From: Nautilus pompilius
Lineage: Eukaryota > Mollusca > Cephalopoda > Nautilida > Nautilidae
DNA: 64,000 nucleotides
Assembly: GCA_018389105.1 (NCBI GenBank)
Contig: JACATO010000091.1
Span: 248,001-312,000, forward strand
Reading direction: 5' to 3'
Under the pieces are notes generated by a model. It was not told the origin of the DNA. It ran no database searches and worked only from the letters and a program-made list of their open reading frames with translations. Position 1 is the stretch's first letter; every line of letters begins with the position of its first letter. Shown in pieces: positions 49,201 to 61,355 of this stretch. The position numbers and the translations under genes are program-made.

Positions 49201-50639
49201 CAACATTGAGTGGATCATGTGTGTAGTGCACCAAGAGTTAATTCTCTTGGTGTCAGTCTTAAGCACCAGAAGTCGCCGCTGTCTGTTCCTCATCTGCTCA
49301 GAAAGGTGGTACAAAGGTAAAGACCCCAGCCTGGTTTGAAGTTTCCCATTCAAAGTTCTTTAAACAACAGGTAACAGGAAAAAAAAAATCTAAAGAGAAT
49401 CAGAATAAAAGTAAAACGATGAGCAGAGGATCTGACAATGATGTATGCATGGTGATAAAGATAATAAATACTTTAAAGAACAAACATTAAGATCAAAGAC
49501 AACAACGGTCAAAGGTCGGAATAGCCATTAAACTGTCATAAGGAAGAAGGATGTAGAGAACAAAGTAAAGGCCGACAGTCATCTCAGCCCAGTAAATTAG
49601 GGATCACCAGGTAAACAGAGAAAGCAGCAGCAGTATTGGCCTTGACCTTGTTCATCTCAGTAAGATGAGGCTCACGGCTTGTACACAAACAAACAAATGT
49701 TAGGAACATAATATCTATTTATTCAATGAAATGCTTAGAAACCCTGATAAGCGTTTAGCCGCCTGTGTGCTGAGTTAGGGATAACTGACCGGTTCTCTCT
49801 GTTAGATGGGACAGATTTCGCACGAGACCTGTACATGGACAAACCAGCAGCCATGTTTAAACTGCATTCACCCTGCACCTTGAAAGTGCATTAATAAGCA
49901 AACGTCAAAAGGTGTGCTGATCATCACCCACGTGATCTTCTCGGCAATGGCATTTCATTATTTATTTATTAACTACTTTGGTGGCTTTATAAAATAAGTG
50001 AATAAGCAACGGTATTTCTGGAAGGAGATGGACCCTTTAAAGCTTAAAAAAGTAGAAAGTCCAGAGACACCTGCCTGCCTCTTTAACTAACATTTTGCAC
50101 AAAGGTTAGAGCCACAGCAATTAAGAATTATTAAGAAATTTTTCTTTCTTTTTTTTTAAATATTCCAACCCCCCCCCCTGACCAAAATTTGCAAAACATT
50201 TTAACATTTGAAGATTGCAGTGAGTGTTTCCGTAACGATTGGGCCCTCATTAGACTCAAATGATTGTATGAAGAGGGTTGACTGACTGAAGTTCCCTGGT
50301 ACCCAACTGTGTTATCTCGGTTCTTTCTTCTTTTTTTTTTCCCAGACCAACTGGTATGGTACCCTCATATTGGCCACTGTTTCCCTCTCCTTCCCCTACC
50401 AGAATTATAGCCCTGATTAGAAGGAAGCGGGCTTTTGGCTAGAGACCAAATCGTTTGAATATGGCTGCCACCATGACAAAAGTACACCATCCACCATTGG
50501 GCATAAACGGAATGAAAAGCTCTCATAGCAATCATTTGATATTATGTGAAATACAAAATGGCGAGAAACAAAAATAAAGGCTAAGGTTCCATTTGTCACA
50601 ATGGTGTATGTGCTATTTTTACAAATTCCAGCCTTAACC
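46291..50639. other. Intergenic sequence, no gene recognised
   Basis: Short open frames are present on both strands, for example near 46690-47016 (minus) and 47306-48084 (plus). None shows a domain, splice structure or family motif that I can defend. Confidence 0.4.
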
Positions 50640-51530
50640 CTTTTCTACATCTAAAATGGAAATGGAGTTAAGTTATACCAAAATGGAGATTTATTATATA
50701 GAAATGAAGATAAATTATACTAAAATGAAACAAAAGTAGGGATATTGAAATATATCAAATTATAAAACAAGTATATCGAAAGAGACTGAAGTAAAGATAT
50801 ATTATACTGAAATTGAAAGAAAATGGAGATTAACAGATACAAAATCGAGGTAAATTATACTGAAAAGCAACCAGAAAATGGCTAAATCGTTTCAGAATAG
50901 TGATAAGTTATACTGAAATGAAAATAAGTAATATCAAAATTGTCATAAATAATATTAAATGAACCAAAATGAGGGTAAGCTATGTTAGAATTGAACTTAA
51001 ATGAACATAATTAATATCAAAATAAGAGTAAATTATATCCAAATAGTGATAATTATATAGAAATGAAGATAAATTATAGTGAAATGGAACTCAAATTGAG
51101 ATTAACGGTATTGAAAGAGGAAGTAAATTATATCAAAATGGAGATGAATTATACTGGAATAAAACAGAAAAAAAAAAGAGATAAATAGTGAACCACAATG
51201 AAATAGATTATAGTGAAACAAAGTGAAAAGGAGATTAATTATACCAAAATGATAATAAATTATGCATTCTAAAAGGAAAAAAAAAATAGATAATTTATAT
51301 GGAGATTAACTACATCAGAATGGAACTGAAACTAAAGTAAATTATACTGGAAAAGAAATTGAGGTAAATTATACTAAAATAGAAATAATTTATATTAAAA
51401 TGGGGATAATTATATTAAAACAGAAGTAAATTATACTGAAATAGAGATAAATTATAATAATATGGAACCAAAATGGAGATTATATCAAGATAGAAATTAA
51501 ACTGAATGAACCAAAGTAGACCAAACTGAA
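50640..51530 (-). repeat. Old, diverged tandem array related to the 54.6-56.2 kb satellite
   Basis: The region is built from degenerate units of roughly 31 bp or less, around AAATGGAGATAAATTATACTG and GAAATGGAACC. Examples are near 50700, 50905, 51065, 51130 and 51435-51480. The reverse complement of this consensus lines up with the unit of the young array to the right. Units are highly variable and often truncated, as expected for an old array no longer being homogenised. Strand is given relative to the young array. Confidence 0.75.
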
Positions 51531-52118
51531 GAGCAATATTGCCCCAAATTTTTTACATCTCATTATTACCAGTTTATGAATTAATATTGATAAAATTCAC
51601 TGAAATAGTTAAATAATATCAAAATGAAGGTTAATAAAGTTTAATATTACTGAAATAAGAATTATCATTTTCTGGATTGTCTTATAAATGAATAAAATAA
51701 CTGACAAATTAAGGTTTCATAAGAATAAAAACGGTGAGGATGCCTTATGAATGCTTTAGTGCAAAACATTAAGTTCTAAAAATTAATTAACCATATATCA
51801 TAATTTTTAATGTACCAATAATGTAAATTGAAAAGGTTTGCTCTCTCTCTCTCTATATAATATATATAAATGCCATTATGCCAATAAATGCTAGTAGCTA
51901 TACAGGTTATGAATATATGCATTAGTCTTCCCTATTACCTGAATGTCAGGTGATTTGTTATTTGTGTGTTTAAAACAGGTGCAAAAACATTCTTTACACT
52001 TTCTGTTGTCATCAATGTTCCGACTTTTCACAACCTTACATCCTTCTGCCCTCCGAGATTCTTTACTTTTGGAAAGGATCCATTGGAATATCGTTTTATT
52101 ACTTCAGACGCTAGTATT
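51531..52118. other. AT-rich spacer between old array and mariner
   Basis: No gene recognised. A CT and TA simple repeat is at about 51841-51868. Confidence 0.5.
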
Positions 52119-52120
52119 TA

Positions 52121-53424
52121 CGAGGTGTAGTCAAAAAGTATCCGACCTTGAATTTGTTTGAACAAAATAATAATGTGTAAGCAAAATCCGCATGGGTATT
52201 AGGTGGCCGCGTCCTTCCTGAGCATGCGCAAAAATTTTCGTGTCTGTAGGTGGCGCCAGTCGCCCGCAGTGGCGCGTTGAGTACAGACGTGAGGAGTGTG
52301 CTGTGCGATTTTTCTTTTTGAGTCAAGATGACCGAGTGCATTGAGCAAAGATACTGTATCAAATGCTGCCAAAAACTTGGTTATACGCAAGCCCAGACTA
52401 TCAAGAAGGTTCAGAAAGCCTGTGGAGATGATGCTATGGGAAAAACACAAATAAAGGAGTGGTACAACCGGTTCAAAGATGGCCGCACCTCAGTGGACAT
52501 TGAGCCATGTTGTGGAAGACCATCGACTAGCAGAAACGACGAAATGATTGCAAAGGTTCGAGGAATAGTCTATGAAGACCGTCGTGTGACTATTGAGGAG
52601 ATTGTTGCCGAAGTTGGAATCAGCCATGGGTCAGTTCAGTCAATTATAACAGAAGATTTGTGCATGAGGAGGGTGTCGGCCAAATTCGTACCAAAGTTGC
52701 TGTCTGACCAACAGAAAGGAAATCTCCCAGGACATGCTGGAGTGTGCTAGCCAAGATCAAAACTTCATGAACACTATCATCACCGGCGATGAGACATGGG
52801 TGTATGGCTATGACCCTGAAACAAAATTGCAATCATCCCAATGGAAGCATCCATCCTCGCCAAGACCAAAGAAAGCAAGACAGGTGCGCAACAATGTTAA
52901 ACTGATGATGATCTGTTTTTTTGACTACAGAGGTATTGTGCACCATGAATATGCACCACGAGGTCAGACAATTAACAAAGAATAGGGTTCTTCGTCGCCT
53001 TCGTGAAGCTGTGCAGCGAAAACGACCCGACCTGTGGGCAGCAAAGAACTGGCAACTCCACCATGACAACGCACTCGCTCATTCCACCCACGTCATCCAA
53101 GCATAACACCACTTGTTCATCAGGCTTCCTACTCCCCAGACTTGGCTCCGTGTGACTTTTGGCTATTTCCAAAGCTCCAAAAAAAACACTCAAAGGGAGA
53201 AGATTTGAGTCAACAGAGGACATTAAGCAAAATTCGACAGCACAGCTCTACAGCATCCCAAAAAGTGATTTCCAGAAATGTTTCCAGCAGTGGCAGGAAT
53301 GCTGGCAGAAGTGTGTAGACTCCCAAGGCGAATACTTTGAAGGAGACTAAATCAAAATGGTGAGTTTTTTAATATTACTTGTTTTTTTTTGGCCAAAGGT
53401 CGGATACTTTTTGACTACACCTCG
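52121..53424 (+). mobile_element. mariner element with perfect terminal inverted repeats
   Basis: The first 29 bases (52121-52149, starting CGAGGTGTAGTCAAAAAG) and the last 29 (53396-53424) are exact inverted copies. TA dinucleotides flank both ends (52119-52120 and 53425-53426), the expected mariner/Tc1 target duplication. The length of 1304 bp is typical for mariner. It carries a frameshifted transposase and lies between the two related satellite arrays. Confidence 0.96.
52328..53350 (+). pseudogene. mariner transposase, frameshifted
   Basis: Starts at ATG 52328 with an N-terminal helix-turn-helix region (KTQIKEWYNRFKDGRTSVD, GRPSTS, VTIEEIVAEVGISHGSVQSI). The catalytic D,D34D triad region follows in pieces: TGDETWVYGYDPETK (first Asp), WQLHHDNALAHS (second Asp) and 'SPDLAPCDFWLFPKL' at about 53131-53175 (third Asp). 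The tail ends DSQGEYFEGD before a stop. Frame breaks occur near 52715, 52985, 53105 and 53180, so this copy is inactive. The N-terminal part can be mistaken for a small host gene of the FLJ37770/GVQW type found in automated annotations. Confidence 0.92.
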
Positions 53425-53426
53425 TA

Positions 53427-54562
53427 TGTAAAGGTGAAATGGCATGTCAAGGTAGAAGCAATGTGCCAGATAGTAAATTGGCCAGGTACCGGATATTGCT
53501 TAGCTGGATATCCAATGGATGACCCGGTAAAGTCCCAGATTAAAAAAGTAAAAACAGAAATGTGAATATCTAAGTTCTGTGAAGTCACTCTTCTGTAGTC
53601 GAAGTGGACAAAACAGACACAAAGGTGAGTGTACAGCCTGCAAAGGAAGATCTTCACTGAAATACATTGTGAAAGGTAAATCCTCAATACTTACTCTACC
53701 AAAGTACTGTGGAATTATTTGAGCACTCTCGAGTATTTGAAGCATTCAAAGGAGGACAGGGAAGATGATCCAGAAGTCCAATTCACATCCCACCGGCTTG
53801 TTCTCAACCTGCCACTGAGATTAAAACTGAGCGTAGTCAAATCAAATGTGGGACTTGAAAGATCCTGAACCTAAAGCTATAACAACTATGATACGAGAGT
53901 GAAACTCACCTATGTAAGGTAAGTAGGACAGGATGACCAGCAGCTCTCTGCTCTCAGAACTACAGCTTTGTAACAACAAACACAAATACCCTGATTATCG
54001 TGGATCTATTATCTTAACTAATATATTAAATATGCTTTTAAATTTTGTTTCATTATATAAAACTTTTGGGGAAGGGGCCAAATATTAAGAAAAACTCTAA
54101 ATTAACATCAGTTGAGTTTTAATCTACAGTTTCCTTCACTTATCTTCATTAAGCAATTTACTTTCGATACAGACAGAATAAGACGGCACTCACCTGTCCT
54201 TAGTTTGTCCAATTTAACAAATAAGTGTCTTTGAAAGTAGCTGAATATCTGATGCATCCCTGCAATGTAGTAAGTGCCCTGCTCCTAGTTACTATTGTTC
54301 ATTTCAAGGTTTTGTATCTAGACTGCTTGTACTAAGTCACCTAATTTCTTTCCGTCTATTTTCAGATGTTTGGCCAGCCTTTTTCCATAGATTTTTTATT
54401 TTCTGTTGTCAATGTTATATTATTTTTTCAACAGAAGGAATATGGAACAACTGGAAATTTGATAGGTTTTTTGTGCATTATTACCTACAAGGAAGCTGAC
54501 TATGGTGAGGAAATAGTAGTGCCACAGCTATCTGTGAAGGACTGTTGTCAATTCTGCACCAA
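53427..54562. other. Spacer between mariner and young satellite array
   Basis: About 1.1 kb, with no gene recognised. Confidence 0.5.
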
Positions 54563-56205
54563 ATGGTCCATTTCGGTAGAATTCATCACTATTTTGGTCC
54601 ATTTCGGTATAATTCATCACTATTTTGGTCCATTTTTAATAGAATTTATCATTATTTTGGTCCATTTCAGTAGAATTCATCACTATTTTGGTCCATTTCA
54701 GTAGAATTCATCTCTATTTTGGTCCATTTTTAATAGAATTTATCATTATTTTGGTCCATTTCAGTAGAATTCATCACTATTTTGGTCCATTTCAGTAGAA
54801 TTCATCATTATTTTGGTCCATTTCAGTAGAATTCATCATTATTTTGGTCCATTTCAGTAGAATTCATCACTATTTTGGTCCATTTTTAATAGAATTCATC
54901 ACTATTTTGGTCCATTTTTAATAGAATTCATCACTATTTTGGTCCATTTTTAATAGAATTCATCACTATTTTGGTCCATTTTTAATAGAATTCATCTCTA
55001 TTTTGGTCCATTTTTAATAGAATTCATCTCTATTTTGGTCCATTTCAGTAGAATTCATCACTATTTTGGTCCATTTTTAATAGAATTCATCATTATTTTG
55101 ATCCATTTCAGTAGAATTCATCACTATTTTGGTCCATTTTTAATAGAATTCATCTCTATTTTGGTCCATTTTTAATAGAATTCATCATTATTTTGGTGCA
55201 TTTCACTAGAATTCATCTCTATTTTGGTCCATTTTTAATAGAATTCATCTCTATTTTGGTCCATTTTTAATAGAATTCCTCTCTATTTTGGTCCATTTTT
55301 AATAGAATTCATCACTATTTTGGTCCATTTTTAATAGAATTCATCACTATTTTGGTCCATTTCAGTAGAATTCATCATTATTTTGGTCCATTTCAGTAGA
55401 ATTCATCACTATTTTGGTCCATTTCAGTAGAATTCATCACTATTTTGGTCCATTTCAGTAGAATTCATCTCTATTTTGGTCCATTTCAGTAGAATTCATC
55501 TCTATTTTGATCCATTTTTAATAGAATTCATCACTATTTTGGTCCATTTTTAATAGAATTCCTCTCTATTTTGGTCCATTTTTAATAGAATTCATCATTA
55601 TTTTGGTGCATTTCAGTAGAATTCATCTCTATTTTGGTCCATTTTTAATAGAATTCCTCTCTATTTTGGTCCATTTTTAATAGAATTCATCATTATTTTG
55701 GTGCATTTCAGTAGAATTCATCTCTATTTTGGTCCATTTTTAATAGAATTCATCTCTATTTTGGTCCATTTTTAATAGAATTCATCTCTATTTTGGTCCA
55801 TTTCAGTAGAATTCATCTCTATTTTGATCCATTTTTAATAGAATTCATCACTATTTTGGTCCATTTTTAATAGAATTCATCTCTATTTTGGTCCATTTCA
55901 GTAGAATTCATCTCTATTTTGATCCATTTTTAATAGAATTCATCACTATTTTGGTCCATTTCAGTAGAATTCATCACTATTTTGGTCCATTTCAGTAGAA
56001 TTCATCACTATTTTGGTCCATTTCAGTAGAATTCATCTCTATTTTGATCCATTTTTAATAGAATTCATCATTATTTTGGTCCATTTCAGTAGAATTCATC
56101 ACTATTTTGGTCCATTTTAGTAGAATTCATCACTATTTTGGTGTATTTCAGTAGAATTCCTCACCATTTTCATAAATATTTTTCAATATCTTGGTCTATT
56201 TCAGT
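54563..56205 (+). repeat. 31/32-bp satellite array, about 50 copies
   Basis: Tandem units of two types are mixed. Type A is 31 bp (with GGTCCATTTCAGTAGAATTC) and type B is 32 bp (with GGTCCATTTTTAATAGAATT). Each continues with CATCACTATTTT or a variant (CATCTC, CATCAT, CCTCTC). Nearly every unit has an EcoRI site. The left edge units (TTTCGGTA) and the right edge units (56150-56205) are more diverged, as expected for array borders. Confidence 0.97.
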
Positions 56206-59200
56206 ATTTAAACAGATTCATATTATTCTTGAGAGAAATACTTAATAAATCTTTTAACTAAAGTTGTGTTATATTACAGTAAAGAGAGCGCGTGTTTATG
56301 GGGATACCAGCTGATGAGCACTCCCTGGATGGCTTGACCAGAACTCTTGTCTAATTGATGTCTGCTAGGAAATGCTGTCCAGAAAACCCTTATTACAGCT
56401 GAAGGGGGGAAGCACAAACAATCTGCCATGTATGATTAAATCAATGTTGTCAACATCTCTCAACTGGAGGAGGAATTAGCACACATTCATAATTAGAAAA
56501 TTATGATTGAATGACAAAAAAAGGAAAAATCAAATTCACGAATGTTCCTTTCCCTCTGGCCTCCAAATTCATTTTCATTACCCGTGGACATGTGGTTTGT
56601 CATGTCAAGCTGCTAACTGGAGTCACACTGGCTGGGATAATAATCACCCTTTTTCTCAAGCTGAAAAAGCAAGCAAAAAAAAAGGGTGAACTATCTTTTT
56701 TTAACTACATTATCAATTGCATCGGCATAGAGAGGATTCAGCGATAGTGAAAGATCTCCTAAAGGATTTTCAACATGTTAACGTGAACCGACGTGATGCT
56801 ATATGGGGTCTTTACCAGAATATGCTGAAGTTCAAAGTGGAAATGCAATTAAATCTTAAATCTTTTTAAAATTCTTTTGTCATTCCATAACCTTTGTGTT
56901 TGCGTGTTTATAACCATACATATCCAATGCAAAACAAAAGAAGTTATCACCCATCAGTACAGACAATTAGACTTAACCATTATTTTAATTAATTGCCAGA
57001 CTGTACTTGATGGTTATAGGCTTGAAAAAGGCAAAAACAGAACATTTCAACGCCAAAGTGCACGAAGGAATTGGATCTTCCCGATCACATGGTTCGACTA
57101 TGCAAATAAAATTCTCACCAACTTATACTTCTGGCTAATTTTCCTCGTAGAAAAGCACTAGAATTTCGTAAATTTATACAGCTAATCTGACATTCTACTA
57201 CAATGAAAATGAATTCTGTAGCTGCAGCAAGAAATAGGTTTTGTCATGGCGCTGTCTCAAGGTGGGTGTATGATGTCATGAAAGTTTGGGGTTCGTTTTA
57301 TGAGATCATAGGAACTTGAGTGTCGTCTGCAGCAATGTATGTAATACGAACAACTAGCAGCCATACAAACTTAACGAACTGGCTCTGATGGCCTTATGGA
57401 AGCTAAAGATTTCCAGGGTTATCCACAATACTTATAGCTTCCTACTCTGCAAGGACAAAAACATACTGACACAAAGCCATTATCCTGTCCTTACTCTGTC
57501 CTCAAATAAAACTTATGAAAACTCTACTTTCAGTTTCATTCAGTATTCTTAATTTTGTTTTACACATATTTTTAAGGAATGGAAAGTAAATGAATAAAAT
57601 TAATTTCTAAAAGAATCGAAGATGATTTCAAAAATCTAGAAACAATATAAATTTCAACAAAATATTATATATTTTCTGATCTCTGTGAGCATTGTCCGAT
57701 TCTGTTTCTTTTTAATAATCACGGGACCTAAATGCTTAGACTCTATGTCTGAGATAGCTGGTAAGCCAGCACAGAGTTCAGCTAGATTATTCTAAAAAAA
57801 AAAAATGGTCAAACCAAAGAAAGAATAAAAATTTGTTGGATTTGAGCAATTTATTAAGGATTAAAACTGACAGCATTTTGAATTGGTAAAAGCTGTTTGG
57901 TTTTTGACAGTTCCCCATTTTTAATCGCATTGAGCCTTAACCCTGTACATTCCAACCGAGAACTGGTTTCACCAATTTCGTGCGTTCCAGTCACAATGCC
58001 CCGAACCAGAGTAACAGCAGCAGGGTACAAATAAAGTTGAGGTTAGTCCATGTCAATCAGGATTCTGATTTAGGGATGAATGCAACGTAGTTACTTCTTT
58101 TACGAAGGAGCAATAGCAGAGTATAAACAGGACTCCTGAAGCAGAGCAGTCGGCACAAGACGCCAGTCGGCCGGTACCACATCAGCCCCATTCGCACACT
58201 TTTGTCAGTTTTTGTTTTAAAAAGGTGCCAGAGGGATTTTAAACTGTACATTCTTCTTTCTTTTTCGGTTGCCCAGACTGCAAAGCAGCTTTGACATCTG
58301 ACTCCATTTCATGTTTCAGTACCATACCATAAAATGAATCTTTGCATCGTGCACAGTGATCCAATTACGCTGCTATCTTGTTTCTCTTGCTATAATTGCT
58401 GAAGACTGTCAGATAGAACCAGAAAAACATGTTGGATTAAATACTTCTCAAATGTAATCAATACCTTTTATTAAAGCTGCCTGAAATGATTTTCTATTGT
58501 TTTTTTTGACGTTTCATTTTACTAAATTAATAAAATTTATTGGCACTTTTTTTTTAGTTTTAATTAGTGTCAGCTAATTACAGTATGCTGCGGTTTGTTG
58601 CTGATGACATCCCGCGTTTTCGATATTCATCAATAATTATCCAATAAGGCATTAAAGTTCATAATGTACGCATGTATGACTTGAGAATATTCATTCATTT
58701 TTAAGCAATATTAAGGTCAAGCTATGTTTCATTTGCCTGTCTTTACAAGGGAGACTACTCTGGCGAAGAAACACAGTGTTGCAATTATCGACCAGAAAGC
58801 TTCATTCTATTCTATAAGGGCGTGGCACTGCCAACTTCAGCTAGAACAATCCCTACTAAAACTCTTGGTTTTAGATGTGGGGAAGCTAGAAGTCTGCACA
58901 TCTCAGTATTCCAATGTAAACAAAATCTCCTGCACAGCACAGTAGTCAATCAGTAATGCAACCTGCGGTGTACTAATTCTGACTTGATGGTCAACATGGA
59001 TGCTTTCTTTGACTCATTTGTTGAGGTTGTTGCCATTCTTGGTCAGCCACTCCTTGGCTCATCAGCATAATCTATTTCATCATTCTTAAATTGCTTAGCC
59101 CACTTCCTGGCATCGTTTCTGCACATCCAGTCATTGTGGTGCACCAATGCATTTTATACAAGTTTACCAGCATAATGAACTTTTAGAAAGATTTTTGGCA

Positions 59201-60890
59201 CGTCCCACATTCCAGCAGCTAAGTATACGGACTCAGTCTTAGCGTACCTGTGTTTCCCTGTAATACTGTCTCAGACCATTTCTTGCTTTCGTAGACTGTG
59301 TCACAGCTTTATTTCATAATCAGGCCGTCGGAGTTCCAGAACGACAGTGCGCTTTGTCAATCAGTCCGTGGAATCAGGGTAAGGTAAGTTAAATTCAAAG
59401 CCACTGCAGCAATGCCATTTAGTGTAATAAACTCATCTGTGAAACTCGAACTCTGTTTCAGTATTCACGCCCCCCCCCCCCCCGTATATCGCCTAACGAG
59501 TAGTAAACCACAACAGAATCAAACGTGTTTAAGGACCAGTGAAAAGAAAAAAGAAGCCGAAGGTGAGAGAAGAATAGCCACAATGGGAGAGGGGCGAAGG
59601 CAGTCAGCATGGTACTGGTGCACCGCCAGGGCTGCTGTAATACCGACATTACTGCACGGCAGGGATCTCTGGGAATCGGTTGTCGTCAGGCGTCCCTTAA
59701 CATGTTGCTTTATTCGTGTTGCAAACAGATTTGCCAGCATTGCGATGTCAACAGACAAACCATCAGGAGTCTTCAGGAATTACGCTGACTTTATCCAGAG
59801 ACTTGCGAAAAATCACTCATTTCCCAAAAAAGGGGATAAATCGTCGTCAGTTTTACAGTTGGTACAAAGCCACAAGATCGTAAATCTGCCCGAAAGAAGC
59901 CATTACGATCTATACAAATCTCTCTCTCTTCCCTTCCCCAAATAAAAAACACAAGTGCCCGCCAATTTGGTTCCTAAATTAGTCTACACTATCACAGCTG
60001 GCCGTTATGATTTCTTCAGTTACAAGCAAAATGCTCTCAATACCAAGCCCAGCTGATAAGTAGTTTATAGTTATAATTCCTAGTTGACGACTAAGAATGT
60101 CTGTTGTCACCCACACTTTCGAAACCCTTAACCCTTTTCATACCGTCCAGGTTGCATCTGCATTACTCGCCGCAGGTTGAGTCATAGGGGGGCTGTGACA
60201 CAGCACCTTCCCCGATGTTAACCTAATGCTCTAGTAACGACGAGTTTCCAGTTTGAATTACAAGCCATCCTGACTAAATACACAGCCAGTTCGAGACACA
60301 GATCACCTGGTGCCTCCAGACAGGGGCCAGGTGGTGCAGGAATGGAGAGTTGGCCATTTTGGAAACACTGGATCTCCCCTTAAACTACAACAGACAAAAA
60401 TCCTAGGAGATGACAGTTTACGAGGAATTTTGGTGGGATAACTTAACACGTTTGTTTAGCAGCCTGTAGTTCAGGGGTTCAACTCCATTCTGTGCCAGAC
60501 CACCGTCGTTAACTACTGGAGGTTGCCTTGAACTGACAACAGGGTTGGGAGGGATGTCCCTGGAATCTCAATAGTTTCATAAAAACCATGCAAATTTAAT
60601 ATCATCGGCCATTTATCATGTTTTCTGTCCTTGAATCTTGGAAGCGTTCCAGCATATCCATGCCGAACACCTAACAGATCACTATATTCTTTCTTAAATA
60701 TCACTCCGTCTTCGAAATTCTCATCTATCTTTAAGTAAGTATTCTTTCTCTATTGTTCGTTCTTTCCCGAGACTATCTAAGGTAAGAATTAGACCAGATG
60801 TGAAAGGAACAACAGAAAAAAAAAAACAAAACAATGCATTTGAAAACTTTTATTCGCCTCAGTTTTCCTAAAAGTTAGCATTTCAGGGCC
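56206..60890. other. Intergenic sequence, no gene recognised
   Basis: A 177-codon open frame at 59412-59945 has no recognisable domain and crosses a 15-base C-run near 59469, so I do not call it a gene. A tRNA-like B box (GGGGTTCAACTCC) is at about 60474-60486. Confidence 0.4.
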
Positions 60891-61044
60891 CTGTGTTTCT
60901 ATAGTCAGGACCAAAATTATTTTAAGGGTCTGCGATTGCCTGCAGTTATACCTGAAGTTCTATTATAATCAGCTGTGCCAGGATAGCAGTTCGCGATTTG
61001 TCCTTCTACAGTTGTTGTCATGGTTACACATGGGAGAGTGCCTT

Positions 61045-61355
61045 ACAGGTTAGGGGCTCACACTGCTATATTCTCTTATTGTTACAGCTGGAATAGGGAT
61101 TTACTAATTCACTGTTCTCTCAGATTTAGAGATCCATCCCCTTCTGTCTACCTAGAAGGGCTAAGGTTAAATTGGGGGAGGTTTGCAATTCTGTATTCCT
61201 CGGGGTTAAGGGATCAAGTTCCTATTACAGCTATTGAAACAGTTTGGATGAAGGTTTACCAAATCAGTATCTTCTCAGGTCACAGATTCAGGGATCCAGT
61301 TCTCCTCCAGAAAGGCTGGGGTTTTAAATGTTCACAATTCTGTCTCATACCTTCA
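61045..61355. repeat. Diverged direct repeat of about 155 bp
   Basis: Two neighbouring copies, starting near 61047 (CAGGTTAGGGGCTCA) and 61201 (CGGGGTTAAGGGATCA). They share the order TTACAGCT, TTCTCTCAG/TTCTCAGG, AGATT.A.(A/G)GATCCA, AAGG(G)CT and CAATTCTGT. An older partial copy may lie just to the left, near 60895-61020. Confidence 0.45.

Noticed and set aside
52328-52750. 140-codon frame that could be called a small host gene
   Set aside because: It is the N-terminal part of the mariner transposase, inside perfect inverted repeats.
59412-59945. 177-codon plus-strand open frame
   Set aside because: No domain, crosses a C homopolymer, no splice or family evidence; length alone is not enough in this sequence.
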